Source: Candidatus Symbiopectobacterium endolongispinus
GTDB taxonomy: Bacteria > Pseudomonadota > Gammaproteobacteria > Enterobacterales > Enterobacteriaceae
NCBI RefSeq assembly: GCF_018777385.1
Contig: NZ_JAFJYB010000001.1
Location: 62,001 to 126,000 of the forward strand
Direction: 5' to 3'
Length of the DNA stretch: 64,000 nucleotides
The notes under the pieces are model-generated. The model was not told the DNA's origin. It ran no database searches and saw only the letters and a program-made list of their open reading frames with translations. Positions 40,268-51,687 of this stretch are shown piece after piece. Both the position numbers and the translations under genes were made by a program. Numbering within the stretch: the first letter of the stretch is position 1; every line of letters begins with the position of its first letter.

Positions 40268-41866
40268 ATGACACAGCAGACAATAAGCCGAGAGTTGGTA
40301 TTCAGTGAACGTTTTGGCATGGCAGAGCAAAGCATTCTGACAGAAGAGGCCACCGATTTTCTGGCAGAGTTGGTCAACCGCTTCTTGTTACCAAGAAATG
40401 GATTGTTGCTGGAAAGGCAACTACAGCAGCAGAGGATCGATGCAGGTGAATTGCCTGATTTTATTTCGGAAACGGCTTCCATTCGCAATGCTGACTGGAC
40501 CATTCGTGGTATTCCTGCGGATTTACAGGATCGCCGCGCGGAGATCACCAGGCCTGTTGAACGGAAGATGATCATCAACGAGCTGAATGCTAACGTGAAA
40601 GCGTTTATGGCGGATTTTGAAGACTCGCTGTCTCCCTCATGGGAAAAGGTGATCGATGGCCAGCTCAATTTGCGCGATGCGGTGCGGGGCACCATCTCGT
40701 ACGTCAATGATGAAGGGAAGATCTACCAGCTTAAACCGAATCCTGCCGTACTGATTTGTCGGGTGCGCGGTCTGCACCTGCCGGAAAAACATGTTACCTG
40801 GCAAGGAGAAGCCATTCCGGGCGGGTTGTTCGATTTCGCGCTCTACTTTTACCATAACTATCAAGCCTTGCTGGCAAAGGGCAGTGGTCCCTATTTTTAT
40901 CTGCCAAAACTGCAATCCTGGCGTGAAGCGGCTTGGTGGAGCGAAGTGTTCAGCTATACCGAAGATCGCTTTAATGTGCCGCGCGGCACCATCAAGGCCA
41001 CGGTACTGATTGAAACGTTGCCAGCGGTGTTCCAGATGGATGAGATTCTGCATGCGATGCGTGACCACATTGTCGGGCTGAATTGCGGCCGTTGGGATTA
41101 CATCTTTAGCTATATCAAAACATTGAAAAATCACGCCGACCGCGTATTGCCCGATCGGCAATCCGTCACCATGGAGAAGCCGTTCCTCAATGCCTATTCA
41201 CGTTTGCTCATCAAAACCTGTCACCGCCGCGGCGCTTTTGCGATTAGAGGGATGGCGGCGTTTATTCCCAGCAAAGAGCCGGCGCGTCATCAGTGGGTGT
41301 TGGAAAAAGTTCGTCAGGACAAGGCATTAGAAGCGAAAAATGGCCATGACGGCACCTGGATCGCTCACCCTGGTCTGGCGGATACCGTAATGGCGGTTTT
41401 TGATGATGCGTTGGGTGAACGCGTCAATCAGCTTGAGGTTAGCAGAGAGGGGGATGCGCCGATTGGCGCAGCAGAATTACTGGCACCTTGTCCCGGTGAG
41501 CGCACCGAAGCGGGGATGCGCGCCAATATTCGTGTTGCGGTGCAGTACATCGAAGCCTGGATCTCCGGAAATGGCTGCGTACCGATTTACGGGCTGATGG
41601 AAGATGCAGCGACGGCAGAGATTTCCAGTACATCCATTTGGCAGTGGATCCACCACGGCAAAACGCTGAGCGATGGGCAAGTGGTCACCAAAGCCCTGTT
41701 CCAACGTATGCTGACAGAAGAGATGCTGGTGATTCAGGAGGAATTAGGCGAGGCGCGTTTTAGCGGTGGACGCTTTGACGAAGCGGCGCGTCCGATGGAT
41801 CAGATAACCACACAAGACAAATTGATCGATTTCTTGACGTTGCCAGGCTACACCCTGCTCGACTAA
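40268..41866 (+). CDS. aceB: Malate synthase A
   Basis: Condenses glyoxylate and acetyl-CoA to malate, the second step of the glyoxylate shunt. I start at MTQQTISRELVF (40268), giving 532 residues against 533 in E. coli; an upstream ATG at 40196 adds 24 unrelated residues. The family signature RDHIVGLNCGRWDYIF is at about residues 263-278, and the catalytic MEDAATAEIS segment is near the C terminus. Intact, although its partner aceA has an internal deletion. Confidence 0.96.
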   Translation: MTQQTISRELVFSERFGMAEQSILTEEATDFLAELVNRFLLPRNGLLLERQLQQQRIDAGELPDFISETASIRNADWTIRGIPADLQDRRAEITRPVERKMIINELNANVKAFMADFEDSLSPSWEKVIDGQLNLRDAVRGTISYVNDEGKIYQLKPNPAVLICRVRGLHLPEKHVTWQGEAIPGGLFDFALYFYHNYQALLAKGSGPYFYLPKLQSWREAAWWSEVFSYTEDRFNVPRGTIKATVLIETLPAVFQMDEILHAMRDHIVGLNCGRWDYIFSYIKTLKNHADRVLPDRQSVTMEKPFLNAYSRLLIKTCHRRGAFAIRGMAAFIPSKEPARHQWVLEKVRQDKALEAKNGHDGTWIAHPGLADTVMAVFDDALGERVNQLEVSREGDAPIGAAELLAPCPGERTEAGMRANIRVAVQYIEAWISGNGCVPIYGLMEDAATAEISSTSIWQWIHHGKTLSDGQVVTKALFQRMLTEEMLVIQEELGEARFSGGRFDEAARPMDQITTQDKLIDFLTLPGYTLLD

Positions 41867-41894
41867 CCGTGCTTGATAAATAGGACACCTCATA

Positions 41895-43001
41895 ATGACA
41901 ACCTCTCGTACTCAACAAATTGAACAACTGCAACAAGAATGGAAAAGCGAACGTTGGGCTGGTATTCAACGCCCCTACAGCGCGGAAGATGTGATCACAC
42001 TGCGCGGTTCGTTGAATCCGGAATCGACGCTGGCCCAGCACGGTGCTGCCAAACTGTGGGCGCTGTTGCGCGGCAGCGCGCGTAAAGGCTATGTGAATTG
42101 TCTCGGCGCGCTGACCGGCGGGCAGGCGTTGCAGCAGGCGAAAGCGGGCATTGAAGCGATTTATCTTTCCGGCTGGCAGGTGGCGGCGGATGCGAATTTA
42201 GCGTCCAGCATGTATCCGGATCAGTCGCTCTATCCGGCGAACTCTGTGCCAGCGGTGGTGGCACGCATCAACAATACCTTCCGCCGGGCCGATCAGATTC
42301 AGTGGGCCAACTGTATTGAGCCCAATGACGATCGCCATGTGGATTATTTCCTACCGATCGTAGCGGATGCGGAAGCCGGTTTCGGCGGAGTGCTGAATGC
42401 CTTTGAGCTGATGAAATCGATGATTGAAGCTGGGGCGGCGGCGGTCCATTTTGAGGACCAACTGGCCTCAGTGAAGAAGTGCGGGCATATGGGCGGCAAA
42501 GTGCTGGTGCCGACGCAAGAGGCGATTCAGAAACTGGTGGCTGCTCGTCTCGCGGCGGACGTGATGGGCGTGCCGACGTTGCTGGTGGCACGCACGGATG
42601 CCGATGCCATTCATCGCCAATATCCCGGCAAGTTGCTGGCTTACAACTGTTCTCCCTCCTTCAACTGGAAGAAGAATCTGGATGATGCCACCATTGCGCG
42701 CTTTCAGGATGCGCTGTCGGAAATGGGCTACAAATACCAGTTTATTACGCTGGCTGGCATTCACAGCATGTGGTTCAACATGTTCGATCTGGCCCATGCG
42801 TATGCACAAGGCGAGGGGATGAAACACTACGTGGAAAAAGTGCAGCAGCCGGAATTTGCCGCTATCAACAAGGGTTACACCTTCTCCTCTCATCAGCAGG
42901 AGGTGGGCACTGGCTATTTCGATAAAGTGACCACCATCATTCAGGGGGGAGCTTCGTCAGTGACTGCACTGACGGGGTCGACGGAAGAGCAGCAATTCTG
43001 A
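41895..43001 (+). pseudogene. aceA: Isocitrate lyase with a 66-codon in-frame deletion
   Basis: Isocitrate lyase splits isocitrate to glyoxylate and succinate. The frame is open (368 residues) but 66 residues shorter than the 434-residue E. coli enzyme. After [10 protein letters not shown] the sequence jumps to [14 protein letters not shown], missing the family block that contains the SEGFF and WCETSTPD segments. The active-site signature KKCGHM with the catalytic Cys is retained, near residue 195. The lost block forms part of the barrel and active site, so the product is probably inactive. This is inference; a shortened stable protein may still be made. 28 bp after aceB. Confidence 0.88.
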
Positions 43002-43005
43002 TCCT

Positions 43006-43033
43006 CATCGGCCAGTCAGCAGGCTGGCCGATG
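43006..43033 (+). terminator. aceA-aceK intergenic hairpin
   Basis: CATCGGCCAG (43006-43015) and CTGGCCGATG (43024-43033) form a perfect 10-bp stem with an 8-base loop and no T run. In E. coli hairpins here lower aceK expression relative to aceBA. Confidence 0.65.
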
Positions 43034-43047
43034 TTGCGGAGCACATC

Positions 43048-44790
43048 ATGAGGCGTAATCTGGAGCAACTGGTGGCGCAGACCATTCTGCAAGGATTTGA
43101 TGCGCAGTATGGCCGCTTTTTAGAGGTGACCGCAGGCGCGCAGCGGCGTTTCGAACAGGCTGACTGGCAGGCGGTGCAGCAGGCGATGAAGCAGCGTATC
43201 CACCTTTACGACCACCACGTTGGGTTGGTGGTAGAGCAGTTGCGCTGTATCACCGGGCCACGCTGTTACGGCGCGACGTTTCTCGCCAGTGTGAAAACCG
43301 TGTACACCACCTTGTTACCGGACTATCCCCGTTTCGAGATTGCTGAAAGTTTCTTTAATTCCGTCTACTGCCGATTGTTCAATCATCGTGAACTCACAAC
43401 GGATAAACTGTTTGTGTTCAGTTCGCAACCTGAGCGAAGGATGGGCGAGATATCACGGCCGCTGTGCCGCGATATTGTTCTGCGTGAAGGCTGGCATGAT
43501 ACGCTGGACAAACTGCTGTCGGAATTGCCACTGCGCCTGCCGTGGGACGATTTGGCGTGGGACATTGGCAATATTGTCACCAGCCTGACGCAGACGTTTA
43601 GCGCACAGCAGTTAGCCGGGGCGCGCTTACAGGTGGCTAACGAGTTGTTTTACCGGAACAAGGCGGCGTGGCTGGTGGGCAAGCTGATATTGCCTGAGGA
43701 GACGCTGCCGTTTTTGCTGCCCCTTCACCAAACCGAACAAGGCGCGCTGTTTGTCGACACCTGCCTGATCAGTAAAGCGGAAGCCAGCATTGTGTTTGGT
43801 TTCGCGCGCTCCTACTTTATGGTGTATGCCTCGCAACCCGGGGCGTTGGTAGCCTGGTTACGAGATATCTTGCCGGGGAAAACCACGGCGGAGCTTTACT
43901 GCGCCATTGGCTGCCAAAAACACGGCAAAACCGAGTACTACCGCGAATACCTCAATCGTGTCGCCGCCTCTCACGAACAATTCATTATTGCCCCTGGTGT
44001 TAAGGGGATGGTGATGCTGGTCTTCACTCTCCCGTCCTTCGATCGGGTGTTTAAGGTGATCAAAGATCGCTTTGCACCGCAGAAAGAGGTTAGCGCCGCG
44101 CGGGTAAGGTTCTGCTATCAGTTGGTGAAAGAACACGACCGGGTGAGGCGTATGGCAGATACTCAGGAGTATGAAAACTTCGTGATTGATAAACGCCGGA
44201 TCAGTGCGGAACTGCTGGAAGAGCTCTACCGCGAAGTGCCTGAAAAACTCGAGGATTTAGGCGATCAGCTACTGATCAACCATCTCTACATGGAACGCCG
44301 CATGACGCCGCTTAACCTGTATCTCGATAGCGCATCGGTGCAGCAGCAGCGTGATGTGATTGAGGAGTATGGTAATGCCATTAAACAGTTAGCGGCGGCC
44401 AATATTTTTCCTGGCGACATGCTGTTCAAAAATTTCGGCGTAACGCGCCACGGGCGGGTGGTGTTTTATGATTACGATGAGATTTGTTACATGACCGAGG
44501 TAAATTTCCGCGATATTCCCACACCGCGCTACCCGGAAGATGAACTGGCGAGCGAGCCCTGGTACAGCGTCGCACCTAACGATGTCTTTCCTGAGGAGTT
44601 TCGCTAATTCCTGTTTGCCGACAAGGCGCAGTTGGCGATGTTTGAGGAGATGCACAGCGAGCTGTTTTCCGCCGATTACTGGCGTCATTTGCAGGCGCGT
44701 ATTCGCGACGGATATGTGGAGGATGTCTACGCTTACCGCAGGCGGCAACGCTTTTGCGTGCGCTACGGTAAGCGTCAACAGGCCAGCTGA
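43048..44790 (+). pseudogene. aceK: Isocitrate dehydrogenase kinase/phosphatase, premature stop
   Basis: Controls isocitrate dehydrogenase by phosphorylation and thereby flux into the glyoxylate shunt. ATG at 43048; 519 codons match the family, including the P-loop-like [12 protein letters not shown] and the kinase region [23 protein letters not shown] at 44605-44607 follows FPEEFR; family proteins continue for about 60 residues, and the frame indeed continues ([26 protein letters not shown]) to TGA at 44788. The truncated protein lacks a conserved C-terminal helix region. Confidence 0.92.
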
Positions 44791-44817
44791 CGCCGGACGA
44801 TGCTCTAGCTATAGCAC

Positions 44818-45750
44818 TTAGCTATAAAAATAGCGCACCACGTGGAAGAACACCGGGGCGGCGAAGCACATCGAATCGATACGATCCATCATGCCGCCGT
44901 GACCTCCCAGCATGACGCCGAAATCTTTCACGCCGCGATCGCGTTTGATGGCCAACATGCATAAGCCGCCTGCAAAGCCCAACAGGGTGATCAACAGCGA
45001 GATAAAGAAGGCTGCAACCGGGCTAAAGGGCGTAACCCAGAACAGCGCGGCACCGATCAGGCTGGCGCTGAGAATGCCACCGACAAACCCTTCCACCGTT
45101 TTATTCGGGCTCAGCTTGGGCACGATGGCGCACTTGCCCCATAGCTTGCCGAACACGTACTGCAATACATCCGAAATCTGCACCACAATCATCATGAACA
45201 GTACCAGCTTGATGTTCTCACCTTCAAAACCGGGAATGGAGAGCATCAGAAGCGCTGGGGCATGACTGACGCAGTAGACGGCGATCATCAGGCTCCATTG
45301 GATCTTGGCACAGCGTTCGAGGAAGTGCGTGGTATCGCTCGCCAGTGCCACGCGGGCGGGAATAAACAGAAAGGCATACACCGGAATGAAAATGACAAAC
45401 AGGTTGTACCATTCGATCCCTACCAGCAGATATTACAGCGGCAGAATGATAAAGAAGCACCAGAACAGCGCTTCATGATCGCCCCGACGCGTGGGTGTCA
45501 ACGTCACGCATTCGCGCAGTGCGTAGAACGACATCAGCGCAAATAACACCACGGAGCCTATCGGGCCGATCAGCATAGCGATCACCGATATGGTACACAT
45601 CACCCACCAGGCGAGGATTCTGGCGTTGGGGTTGGCAATCGTGTCGTTTTGCTTGCGGCGTGAAAGTATGAACCCTATCAGGCTGGCAACCATCAGCATA
45701 ATAAACAAACCGCCTAACAGCAGTAGTAATTCATTGTTGACTTTACGCAT
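44818..45750 (-). pseudogene. Phosphatidate cytidylyltransferase-like protein (YnbB-type), premature stop
   Basis: Membrane enzyme family that makes CDP-diacylglycerol. Eight or so hydrophobic segments; the C-terminal signature region KLSPNKTVEGFVGG and DRGVKDFG..GGHGGMMDRIDS is intact. TAA at 45433-45435 interrupts the frame after FFIILPL; a Gln codon is a likely ancestor. The start MRKVNNELL at 45750 overlaps the end of the upstream acyltransferase gene by eight bases. Together with the two genes upstream it forms a compact lipid-synthesis operon like E. coli ynbA-ynbB. Its physiological role is unknown. Confidence 0.82.
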
Positions 45751-46383
45751 GTGACAGCGCCTCCAGCGCCTGTTTCACCCGGTTCAGAAACTCGATTTTG
45801 GTTTCATCCTGCGCTGGGCCAGCAATGGCCTCGCCGAAGGTGGCGCTGCATATAATAGGAACGACCAGCCTTGAGCCTTTTGGCAGCACGCGATTCAGGT
45901 TTTCCAACCATACCGGCACCAGACGCGCATCGGGGTAACGTTGCAGCAGATGGAACAGCCCGCTTTTGAACTAGCCTAATTCATCCCCGCCACCGCGCGT
46001 GCCTTCGGGGAAAAATATCAATGACTCCTGCTTTTCCAGCACCGTTACCAGCGGGGCCAACAGATCTTCACTGGAGAAGGACGCCCCGGATTTCCGTTTG
46101 CGCTCAATCAGCACAGCACCGAAGATACGCGCAGAGAGATAGCGGCGCAGTGCAGATTTTTGCCAGTAATCGGCGGCGGCGACGGGGTGGACCAGATCGC
46201 GCATCGTGGCGGGTAGGCTGGCCCAGATCACCAAACCATCAAGATGGCTACTGTGATTCGCGTAATAAATGGTCGGCTATTCTGCCTGCGGGATGGCGCG
46301 CAGCGTGCCTTGATACCCGTCAGTAAGCGACATACGGTAACCAGCAGCGCACGCACCAGCGTTTTGTCGGGGCTGAATATCAT
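45743..46383 (-). pseudogene. 1-acylglycerol-3-phosphate O-acyltransferase-like protein, broken
   Basis: PlsC-type acyltransferase with the catalytic motif NHSSHLDG and the substrate motif FFPEGTRGG. Start MIFSPDKTLVRALL at 46383. The frame shifts by one base near 46310-46320. In the following frame TAG at 46277-46279 comes just before PTIYYANHSSHLDG, and TAG at 45971-45973 lies in DELG-stop-FKSGLFHL. The end QALEALSHA overlaps the next gene. Three independent lesions show long disuse. Substrate unknown; it probably worked with the flanking CDP-DAG and CDP-alcohol enzymes. Confidence 0.8.
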
Positions 46384-47040
46384 GACGGTTCTCCAGATGA
46401 CAGGTCGCGGATAATCTGGCGAGTACGATTGATGCAGGTAGCCCCCGCACCCACCAGTATCGCAGAAAGGATAAGGGTAAAAATAGATTCTCCCCACTGT
46501 GGCACCATAGCGGCCACCACGGCACCGACGGTGAGCAGCGCCATGCGGTGCTGTTTCGCCATGGGGCCACTGAAGCGCTGTGCCAATCCGCAGGTACCGC
46601 CCAGCAGACGAATATACGCGGTTGCCAGAGTCAGCAGTGCCGCCCCCCAACCCAGCAGTGGCGCGTAAGGGTGTTGCAGTATGCCGTAGCCTACGCCCAG
46701 CAGCAAGGTATCGGATACGCGGTCAGGCAACTCGTTATACACCGCCCCAGCCGTACTGCGCATTCCTCCCTCAACCGCGACCATGCCGTCAAGCAGGTTG
46801 CAGAGTAAACGGCCCTGAATACCGAGCGCGCCAGCGATCAATAGCCCCCCGTTGCAGGAGTACGCTGTCACAGCGCCACACGATGAGAAAGCAGAGCGCG
46901 CCAAGGGCGGCGAACAGAATACTGAAGAGTGAGATAGCATTGGGTGTATAACCTTTACGGCGTAAATAGCGTTCTGCGGCCGTTGCCCATCGTGTCTCGC
47001 GCGCCCGAATCGGACGGCGATCCTGGATGTCCTTTTCCAT
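46380..47040 (-). pseudogene. CDP-alcohol phosphatidyltransferase (YnbA-type), frameshifted
   Basis: CDP-alcohol phosphatidyltransferase family, which joins CDP-diacylglycerol and an alcohol. It starts MEKDIQDRRPIRARE at 47040. After FLIVWRCDSVLLQ the frame changes at a run of six G (complement of 46845-46850). The continuation GLLIAGALG leads into the metal-binding signature NLLDGMVAVEGG..GAVYNELPDRVSD and several membrane helices. Only the frame shift breaks it. It is first of the three-gene operon and overlaps the acyltransferase start by four bases. Confidence 0.8.
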
Positions 47041-47099
47041 AACAGAGTGCTCGTGAAGTGAAGTCGAGAGCGCACATTATAGCCAAGTTTACAGAAATA

Positions 47100-47933
47100 T
47101 TAACGCGTTCCACCATACGCCAGCGTTACCTCTTTGGCGGCGCTAATCACTAATGCCCCAAGTTCGGTCACGCGATCGTCCGTGATGCGGGATATCGGGC
47201 CGGAGATGGAGATGGCGGCAAACGGCTCACGATGCTCATCGAACAGGCAGGCAGCGATGCAGCGTAGCCCCAGCGCGTGTTCTTCATCGTCAAAGGAGTA
47301 GCCGCGTCGGCGGATTTGTGCCAAATCTTCTTTCAGGTGCACCGGTGAAACCAGTGTGGCATTGGTATAAGCATGTAACCCTTTCCGATGCAGCAGACTG
47401 CTCACCTGATCGTCGCTCAGGTTTGCCAGAAAAGCTTTCCCTGCGCCGGAAGCGTGCATTGGGAGCTTTCCACCAATCGGCGCAGACATACGCATCAGCG
47501 CAGTGCACTGTACCTGGTCGATAATAATCGCCTGATGATCGCTGTTGTCCAACACCGCCAGATTTACGGTTTCGCCCGACGCTTCCATCAGCTTGCGCAA
47601 CATGGGATGCACCATGGCAAGTAGGTTGCGGCTTTGCAGAAAGCTGCTGCCGACGATAAAAGCATGGGAGCCGATGGTCCAGAACCCTAAATCACCCACC
47701 TGACGCACAAAGCCTTGCTGTTGCATGGTGGTCAATAAACGGTGGGTGGTGGAATTGGGCAGGCCCGCCTGCTGTGCCAGATCGGTAAGCGCCACGCTGC
47801 CATTGGCTTGGGCAATCAGTTCCAGCAGCGTTAACCCGCGCGTCAGCGACTGCACCTGGCCTGTCGCCTGTACGTTGGTGCTGACCGCCCCCCGTGGTTT
47901 TTTGCCGCGTTTGGCGGGGTCCGGTGGCGTCAT
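47100..47933 (-). CDS. iclR: Acetate operon repressor IclR
   Basis: Represses aceBAK; glyoxylate and pyruvate modulate binding. 277 residues: a Lys/Pro-rich tail, winged helix-turn-helix ([20 protein letters not shown], about residues 47-66) and the C-terminal effector domain with the IclR signature around [20 protein letters not shown]. The frame is intact although the regulated aceA and aceK are damaged. Divergent from metH, as in E. coli. Confidence 0.95.
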   Translation of the reverse strand: MTPPDPAKRGKKPRGAVSTNVQATGQVQSLTRGLTLLELIAQANGSVALTDLAQQAGLPNSTTHRLLTTMQQQGFVRQVGDLGFWTIGSHAFIVGSSFLQSRNLLAMVHPMLRKLMEASGETVNLAVLDNSDHQAIIIDQVQCTALMRMSAPIGGKLPMHASGAGKAFLANLSDDQVSSLLHRKGLHAYTNATLVSPVHLKEDLAQIRRRGYSFDDEEHALGLRCIAACLFDEHREPFAAISISGPISRITDDRVTELGALVISAAKEVTLAYGGTR

Positions 47934-48140
47934 ATTTCGGCCCCTTTCTGTATGGTGGAATTAGTTTTCATTTTTTCCTCAAGGATTGCAACTATTCTTT
48001 ACGTTTCAGGTAGGTTAGTAGCGAAAGGCGCAAAAAAAGGGGGGGGAAGACTGAAAAACTCTCATGTGACGCGGAACGGGCAGATTGTTACGATAGGCAA
48101 TCATAATTTGAATAAGACTAACAAGTTCGGTGTGGTTAGG

Positions 48141-51100
48141 GTGTCAGAGCAAAAACAGGTAACGGCGGTGAATCGGGTGGCGGCCTTGCGCGAGCAACTG
48201 GCGCAGCGCATTTTGGTGCTGGATGGCGGTATGGGCACCATGATCCAAGGCTACCGGTTGCAGGAAGCCGACTATCGCGGTGAACGCTTTGCCGATTGGC
48301 ACAGCGATCTGAAAGGCAACAATGACCTGCTGGTGATCACCCAACCTGCAATTATTGCTGCGATCCACGATGCCTATTTTGAGTCTGGCGCGGATATCAT
48401 CGAAACCAACACCTTTAACGTCACGCCGATCGCGATGGCCGATTACGACATGGCCTCACTGTCGGCGGAGATTAACCTGGTGGCGGCACGCCTGGCCTGC
48501 GCCAGTGCGGACAAATGGACGGCGCAAAACCCGGCCAAGCCGCGCTATGTGGCAGGCGTATTGGGCCCAACCAACCGCACGGCATCCATTTCTCCGGATG
48601 TAAACGACCCCGCTTACCGTAATATCAGTTTCGATCAATTGGTCGATGCCTATCGAGAATCAACCAGCGCGTTGGTTGAGGGGGCGTCGATATCATCATG
48701 ATCGAAACCATCTTTGATACCCTGAACGCCAAAGCCGCCGTGTATGCGGTAGAAACCGAATTCAAAGCGCTCGGTATTGAACTGCCAGTGATGATCTTTG
48801 GTACCATTACCGATGCCTCTGGTCGTACCCTGTCAGGGCAAACCACGGAAGCGTTTTACAACTCACTGCGCCATGCGCTCCCGCTGCCGGAGATCCCGGT
48901 GGCGTGCCGCCTTGCCGGGCTGGAGCCATTGACCATTGATGCGGCGACGCTGTTCGTTAACGTAGGGGAACGGACTAACGTAACCGGTTTGGCACGTTTC
49001 AAGCGCCTGATCAAAGAAGAAAAATACGGCTAAGCGTTGGATGTTGCTCGCCAGCAGGTAGAGAGCGGTGCACAGATTATCGACATCAACATGGATGAAG
49101 GCATGTTGGATGCCGAAGCGGCCATGGTGCGCTTTCTCAACCTGATTGCCGGTGAGCCAGATATCGCCCGTGTACCGATCATGATAGATTCCTCCAAGTG
49201 GGAGGTGATTGAGAAAGGGCTGAAGTGTATTCAGGGCAAAGGCATCGTGAACTCTATTTGGTTCGATGTCTTCATCGATCATGCACGTCTGGTGCGGCGT
49301 TACGGTGCTGCCATGGTGGTGATGGCGTTCGATGAAGTGGGGCAGGCGGATACCCGTGCGCGCAAAATCGAGATTTGTCGCCGTGCCTACCAGATCCTGA
49401 CACAAGAGGTTGGCTTCCCACCGGAAGACATCATCTTTGACCCGAATATCTTTGCCGTTGCCACCGGTATCGAAGAGCATAACAACTATGCCGTGGATTT
49501 TATAGAAGCCTGCGCGGATATCAAGGAACAGTTGCCGCACGCGATGATCTCCGGCGGCGTCTCGAACGTGTCGTTCTCCTTTCGCGGTAACGAGCCGGTG
49601 CGCGAAGCGATTCACGCCGTGTTCCTCTATCACGCGATTCGCAACGGGATGGACATGGGGATCGTCAACGCTGGCCAGTTAGCCATCTATGACGATTTGC
49701 CCGCCGAACTGCGTGATGCCGTAGAGGATGTGGTGCTCAACCGCCGTGACGATGGCACAGAGCGGTTGCTGGAGATGGCAGAGCGCTATCGCGGCAGCAA
49801 AACCGATGATGAGAGCAACAAAACGCAAGCGGAATGGCGCGGCTGGCCAGTGACAAAGCGTCTGTAATACGCGTTGGTTAAAGGCATTACCAAATTTATC
49901 GAACTGTATACCGAGGAAGCACGTCAGGAAGCCTATCGTCCTATCGAAGTGATTGAAGGGCCGCTGATGGATGGGATGAACGTAGTGGGGGACCTGTTCG
50001 GCGTGGGAAAAATGTTCCTGCCTCAGGTGGTGAAATCCGCGCGCGTGATGAAGCAGGCGGTGGCTTACCTGCAACCCTATATTGAGGCGAGCAAGGCCAA
50101 AGGCAGCAGCGCAGGCAAGGTATTGCTGGCGACGGTGAAAGGCGACGTGCACGATATCGGCAAAAACATCGTCGGCGTGGTGTTGCAGTGCAACAACTAC
50201 GAGATTATCGATCTTGGCGTGATGGTGCCGACCGAGAAAATCCTGAAAACCGCCCGCGAAGAAAACGTCGATATTATCAGCCTGTCCGGGCTGATCACCC
50301 CGTCGCTGGATGAAATGGTCAACGTGGCGAAAGAGATGGAGCGCCAGGGCTTCACGCTGCCGCTGCTGATTGGCGGCGCAACCACCTCCAAAGCGCACAC
50401 GGCGGTGAAGATCGAACAGAATTACAGTGGTGCTACTGTGTATGTGCAGAACGCCTCGCGCTCTGTCGGCGTGGTGTCGGCGCTGCTGTCGGATAACCAG
50501 CGCTATGAGTTTGTGGCGCGCACCCGCAAAGAGTATGAAACCGTGCGCATTCAGCACGGGCGCAAGAAACCGCGTACTCCACCGGTGACGCTGGCGGCGG
50601 CACGCGCTAACCACAATCAGCTTGATTGGGATGACTACACGCCGCCGGTAGCGCACCGTGTTGGTGTGCAGGCCGTCACTGCCAACATTGAAACTTTGCG
50701 CAATTATATCGACTGGACGCCGTTCTTTATGACCTGGTCGTTGGCAGGCAAGTATCCGCGCATTCTGGAAGATGATGTGGTCGGTGAAGAGGCCAAGCGC
50801 CTGTTTGCCGATGCGAACGCCATGCTTGATACTCTCAGTGAGCAGGGAACACTGAATCCGCGCGGCGTGGTGGGCTTGTTCCCCGCTAATCGGGTAGGGG
50901 ATGATGTTGAGGTGTATACCGACGAGCGCCGCGATGAGGTGCTGCTGGTGACTCACCACTTGCGTCAGCAAACGGAAAAAACGGATTTCCCTAACTACTG
51001 TCTGGCGGATTTTGTTGCGCCAAAAACCTGTGGCAAGCCGTACTATCTCGGCGCGTTTGCCGTCACCGGGGGGTTGGAGGAAGACGCACTGGCGAAGGCT

Positions 51101-51558
51101 TGGGAAGCGCAGCACGATGATTACAATAAGATCATGGTGAAAGCGCTGTCAGATCGTCTGGCGGAGGCGTTTGCGGAATACCTGCATGAGCGAGTACGTA
51201 AGGTGTATTGGGGCCATGCCGCTAACGAAAATCTCAGCAACGAAGAACTGATTCGTGAAAATTATCAGGGTATTCGCCCGGCGCCGGGCTATCCCGCCTG
51301 TCCGGATCACACGGAAAAAGCGCAAATCTGGCAACTGCTTGATGTAGAAAAGCACACGGGCATGAAGTTGACTGAATCCTATGCCATGTGGCCGGGGCCT
51401 CGGTCTCGGGCTGGTATTTCAGTCATCCGGAAAGCAAATATTACGCCGTGGCGCAGATTCAGCGCGATCAGGTTGAAGACTATGCCGCGCGTAAAGGCAT
51501 GTCAGTGGCCGATGTCGAACGCTGGCTGGCCCCCAATCTGGGGTATGATGCGGATTAA
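48141..51558 (+). pseudogene. metH: Cobalamin-dependent methionine synthase MetH, multiply broken
   Basis: Transfers a methyl group from methyltetrahydrofolate via cobalamin to homocysteine; about 1227 residues in E. coli. Lesions in order: one G lost from a run at 48680-48684; an in-frame loss of about 92 codons at SLRHA/LPEIP that removes the homocysteine-domain zinc ligands (GGCCGTTP); TAA at 49031-49033 (Glu of EEKY-x-E-ALDV); a four-codon loss after KGIVNSI; TAA at 49865-49867 (Glu of KRL-E-Y); one G lost at 51394-51397 in the activation domain. Still recognisable are the cobalamin motif DVHDIGKNI and the folate domain. GTG start chosen at 48141 ([11 protein letters not shown]). Confidence 0.93.
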
Positions 51559-51687
51559 CCCCGCACGATAAGCAAGGATGCTGTTTTGCTTTTGTTGTTA
51601 ACCCTGGTGCAATCGGGATATTTTTGTTTCGGCAAGCAAGCTATTTGCTTGCCCGAATCACATATAATTCGTATCGATGGATGCGTT

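Noticed and set aside
49679-51115. 478-codon minus-strand ORF opposite metH
   Set aside because: Antisense shadow; Arg/His-rich translation without family character, overlapping the clear MetH frame.
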